Source: Hellea balneolensis
GTDB lineage: Bacteria; Pseudomonadota; Alphaproteobacteria; Caulobacterales; Maricaulaceae
Direction: 5' to 3'
Length of the DNA stretch: 7,397 bases
Assembly (NCBI GenBank): GCA_003233025.1
Contig: QIKS01000173.1
Coordinates: forward strand, 1 to 7,397
Positions 5,838 to 7,397 of this stretch are shown piece by piece (position 1 is the first letter of the stretch; each line of letters opens with the position of its first letter). The position numbers and the translations under genes were made by a program. The notes beneath the pieces are model-generated. The model saw only the letters and a list, made by a program, of their open reading frames with translations, was not told where the DNA came from and did not search any database.

Positions 5838-7397
5838 ATGGCTGATAAAACCCAACTTTTAGACGGTGTGAACCTGCCTGCGGATATTCGCGGGTTTTCA
5901 AAAGAGCAACTCAAACAATTGGCCGATGAAGTGCGGGCGGAAGTTATTGATGCTGTGTCCGTCACCGGCGGACATTTGGGCGCAGGACTGGGCGTTGTCG
6001 AGCTTACCGTCGCCCTGCATCATGTGTTTGAAGCACCTAAAGACAAAATCATCTGGGATGTCGGCCATCAATGCTATCCTCACAAAGTGCTAACCGGACG
6101 TAAGGACAAGATGCGTACTATTCGCCAAGGCAAGGGCTTGGCCGGGTTTACCAAGCGCAAGGAAAGCCAATATGATCCGTTCGGCGCAGGTCATGCCTCG
6201 ACGTCAATTTCGGCAGGCTTGGGCTTTGCCGTGTCCAGAGACTTGCAAGGCGAGGACAATCATGTGGTCGCGGTTATTGGCGACGGGGCGATGTCGGCGG
6301 GCATGGCTTATGAAGCCATGAACAATGCCGGCGGTATGGATGCGCGGCTCATTGTCATTCTTAATGATAATGATATGTCCATCGCCCCGCCCGTTGGCGG
6401 CATGTCGGCTTATTTGGCGCGCATGGTTTCCTCCAGAGGTTACCGTAAATTGCGCGGGATTGCCAAGGGCATGGTGGAGAACATGCCCAGACCGATTAAA
6501 TCTACGGCGCGCAAGGCGGAAGAATATACCCGCGGCATGGTCACGGGCGGCACATGGTTTGAGGAGCTGGGCTTTTATTATGTCGGCCCGGTTGATGGCC
6601 ATGATCTGGATCATTTATTGCCGGTGCTCAACAATGTCAAAGCCATGAAAGCCGGGCCGGTGCTTGTCCATGTGGTGACACAAAAAGGCAAAGGCTATCA
6701 ACCGGCCGAAGAAGCGGACGATAAATATCACGGCGTCTCCAAATTTAATGTGGTGACGGGTGTGCAGAAAAAAACCCCGGCTAAAGCCCCGTCTTATACG
6801 CGGGTATTCGCCGATGCGCTGATGGCCGAGGCGAAGGCGGACGAAAAAATTGTCGCCATCACAGCCGCTATGCCGGGCGGCACCGGGCTTAATCTCTTCG
6901 CCGAGAAGTTTCCAGATCGGTGTTTTGATGTCGGCATAGCCGAGCAACATGCTGTCACCTTTGCCGCCGGACTTGCGGCGGACGGTATGAAACCGTTTTG
7001 TGCTCTTTATTCAACGTTTTTACAACGGGGTTATGACCAGCTAGTCCATGACGTGGCCATTCAAAATCTACCCGTGCGGTTTGCCATTGACCGGGCCGGG
7101 CTTGTCGGCGCCGACGGGCCGACCCATGCAGGCTCCTTTGATATTGGCTATATGGGGGCTTTGCCGGGGATTGTGTTTATGGCGGCCAGCGACGAGATTG
7201 AACTGACCCGCATGGTTGCAACCTGCGCCTTAATCGATGACAGGCCGAGCGCCTTTCGTTTTCCGCGCGGAGAGGCTTTGGGGTTGGAAATTCCAAAAAC
7301 CATCACGCCTTTGGAAATCGGTAAAGGCCGTATTGTCAAACAAGGGACGAGCGTGGCGATTTTATCTCTGGGCACGCGGCTGGCCGAGGCTGTGGCT
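5838..7397 (+). CDS. dxs: 1-deoxy-D-xylulose-5-phosphate synthase, C-terminus cut by window edge
   Basis: The ATG at 5838 opens 520 codons to the window edge; Dxs proteins are about 620-640 residues, so roughly 100-120 are missing. The enzyme condenses pyruvate and glyceraldehyde-3-phosphate with thiamine diphosphate, the first and flux-controlling step of the MEP pathway; DXP also feeds thiamine and pyridoxal phosphate synthesis. Visible elements are [10 protein letters not shown] with H46, VGHQCYPHK with H77, GHASTSIS, the ThDP/Mg motif GDGAMSAG starting at 148, [28 protein letters not shown] with the ThDP-activating glutamate E369, and [15 protein letters not shown] at 418-432 with H430. 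Domains I and II are complete and domain III has just begun. E. coli has GHSST where this has GHAST. The ribosome site is an AGGA at 5822-5825, 12 bases upstream, rather far. The ATG at 5827 is out of frame. The 36 bp gap after ispA shows no terminator, so dxs is probably in the same operon. Confidence 0.96.
   Translation, partial: MADKTQLLDGVNLPADIRGFSKEQLKQLADEVRAEVIDAVSVTGGHLGAGLGVVELTVALHHVFEAPKDKIIWDVGHQCYPHKVLTGRKDKMRTIRQGKGLAGFTKRKESQYDPFGAGHASTSISAGLGFAVSRDLQGEDNHVVAVIGDGAMSAGMAYEAMNNAGGMDARLIVILNDNDMSIAPPVGGMSAYLARMVSSRGYRKLRGIAKGMVENMPRPIKSTARKAEEYTRGMVTGGTWFEELGFYYVGPVDGHDLDHLLPVLNNVKAMKAGPVLVHVVTQKGKGYQPAEEADDKYHGVSKFNVVTGVQKKTPAKAPSYTRVFADALMAEAKADEKIVAITAAMPGGTGLNLFAEKFPDRCFDVGIAEQHAVTFAAGLAADGMKPFCALYSTFLQRGYDQLVHDVAIQNLPVRFAIDRAGLVGADGPTHAGSFDIGYMGALPGIVFMAASDEIELTRMVATCALIDDRPSAFRFPRGEALGLEIPKTITPLEIGKGRIVKQGTSVAILSLGTRLAEAVA

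Noticed and set aside
6204..6614. A 136-codon minus-strand frame inside dxs
   Set aside because: It lies opposite the thiamine-binding region of Dxs, and its His/Arg-rich translation matches no family I know.
1..7397. Defence system, prophage, insertion sequence, CRISPR or tRNA gene
   Set aside because: I saw no direct-repeat array, transposase, integrase, tRNA cloverleaf or defence-family motif, and the sequence is filled by recognisable housekeeping genes.

Overview
This window looks like an ordinary chromosomal housekeeping region from an alphaproteobacterium. The best evidence is the Dxs sequence, with the 'HQCYPHK' and '[18 protein letters not shown]' type of wording, and the ispA-dxs / xseB grouping that is common in that class. 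GC content is moderate by eye. I cannot place the genus. There are no RNA genes, mobile elements, CRISPR arrays or long repeats. Nearly every base is coding, and the only sizeable gap is the 103 bp between the two divergent gene groups.

Left half (minus strand, read right to left from about 3206 to 1): a YceI-family lipoprotein, a single-domain YrdC/Sua5-type threonylcarbamoyl-AMP synthase, a D-2-hydroxyglutarate dehydrogenase-type flavoenzyme, and the N-terminal two thirds of YaaA, cut by the window edge. The first three are packed with a 2 bp gap and a 4 bp overlap, and the second and third genes both start with GTG. YaaA follows after 65 bp. They look like one transcription unit, although their jobs differ: tRNA t6A modification, 2-hydroxyacid oxidation, peroxide/iron stress, and an envelope lipid-binding protein.

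Right half (plus strand, 3310 to the window end): lepB (signal peptidase I), a histidine phosphatase-family protein, xseB (exonuclease VII small subunit), ispA (farnesyl diphosphate synthase) and dxs (1-deoxyxylulose-5-phosphate synthase, cut by the window edge). Gaps are 1 bp, 2 bp, a 4 bp overlap and 36 bp, so this is very probably one operon. Dxs makes the first intermediate of the MEP isoprenoid pathway, and IspA condenses its end products IPP and DMAPP into C15 farnesyl diphosphate.

The two groups diverge from 3207-3309, which must carry both promoters. I found no convincing undescribed system. The most interesting points are modest: a YceI-family (polyisoprenoid-binding fold) lipoprotein divergent from an isoprenoid operon, an uncharacterised histidine phosphatase embedded in that operon, and a lepB gene with no rnc-era partner next to it. 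All calls rest on reading the translated sequence and recalled family motifs; no database search was run.
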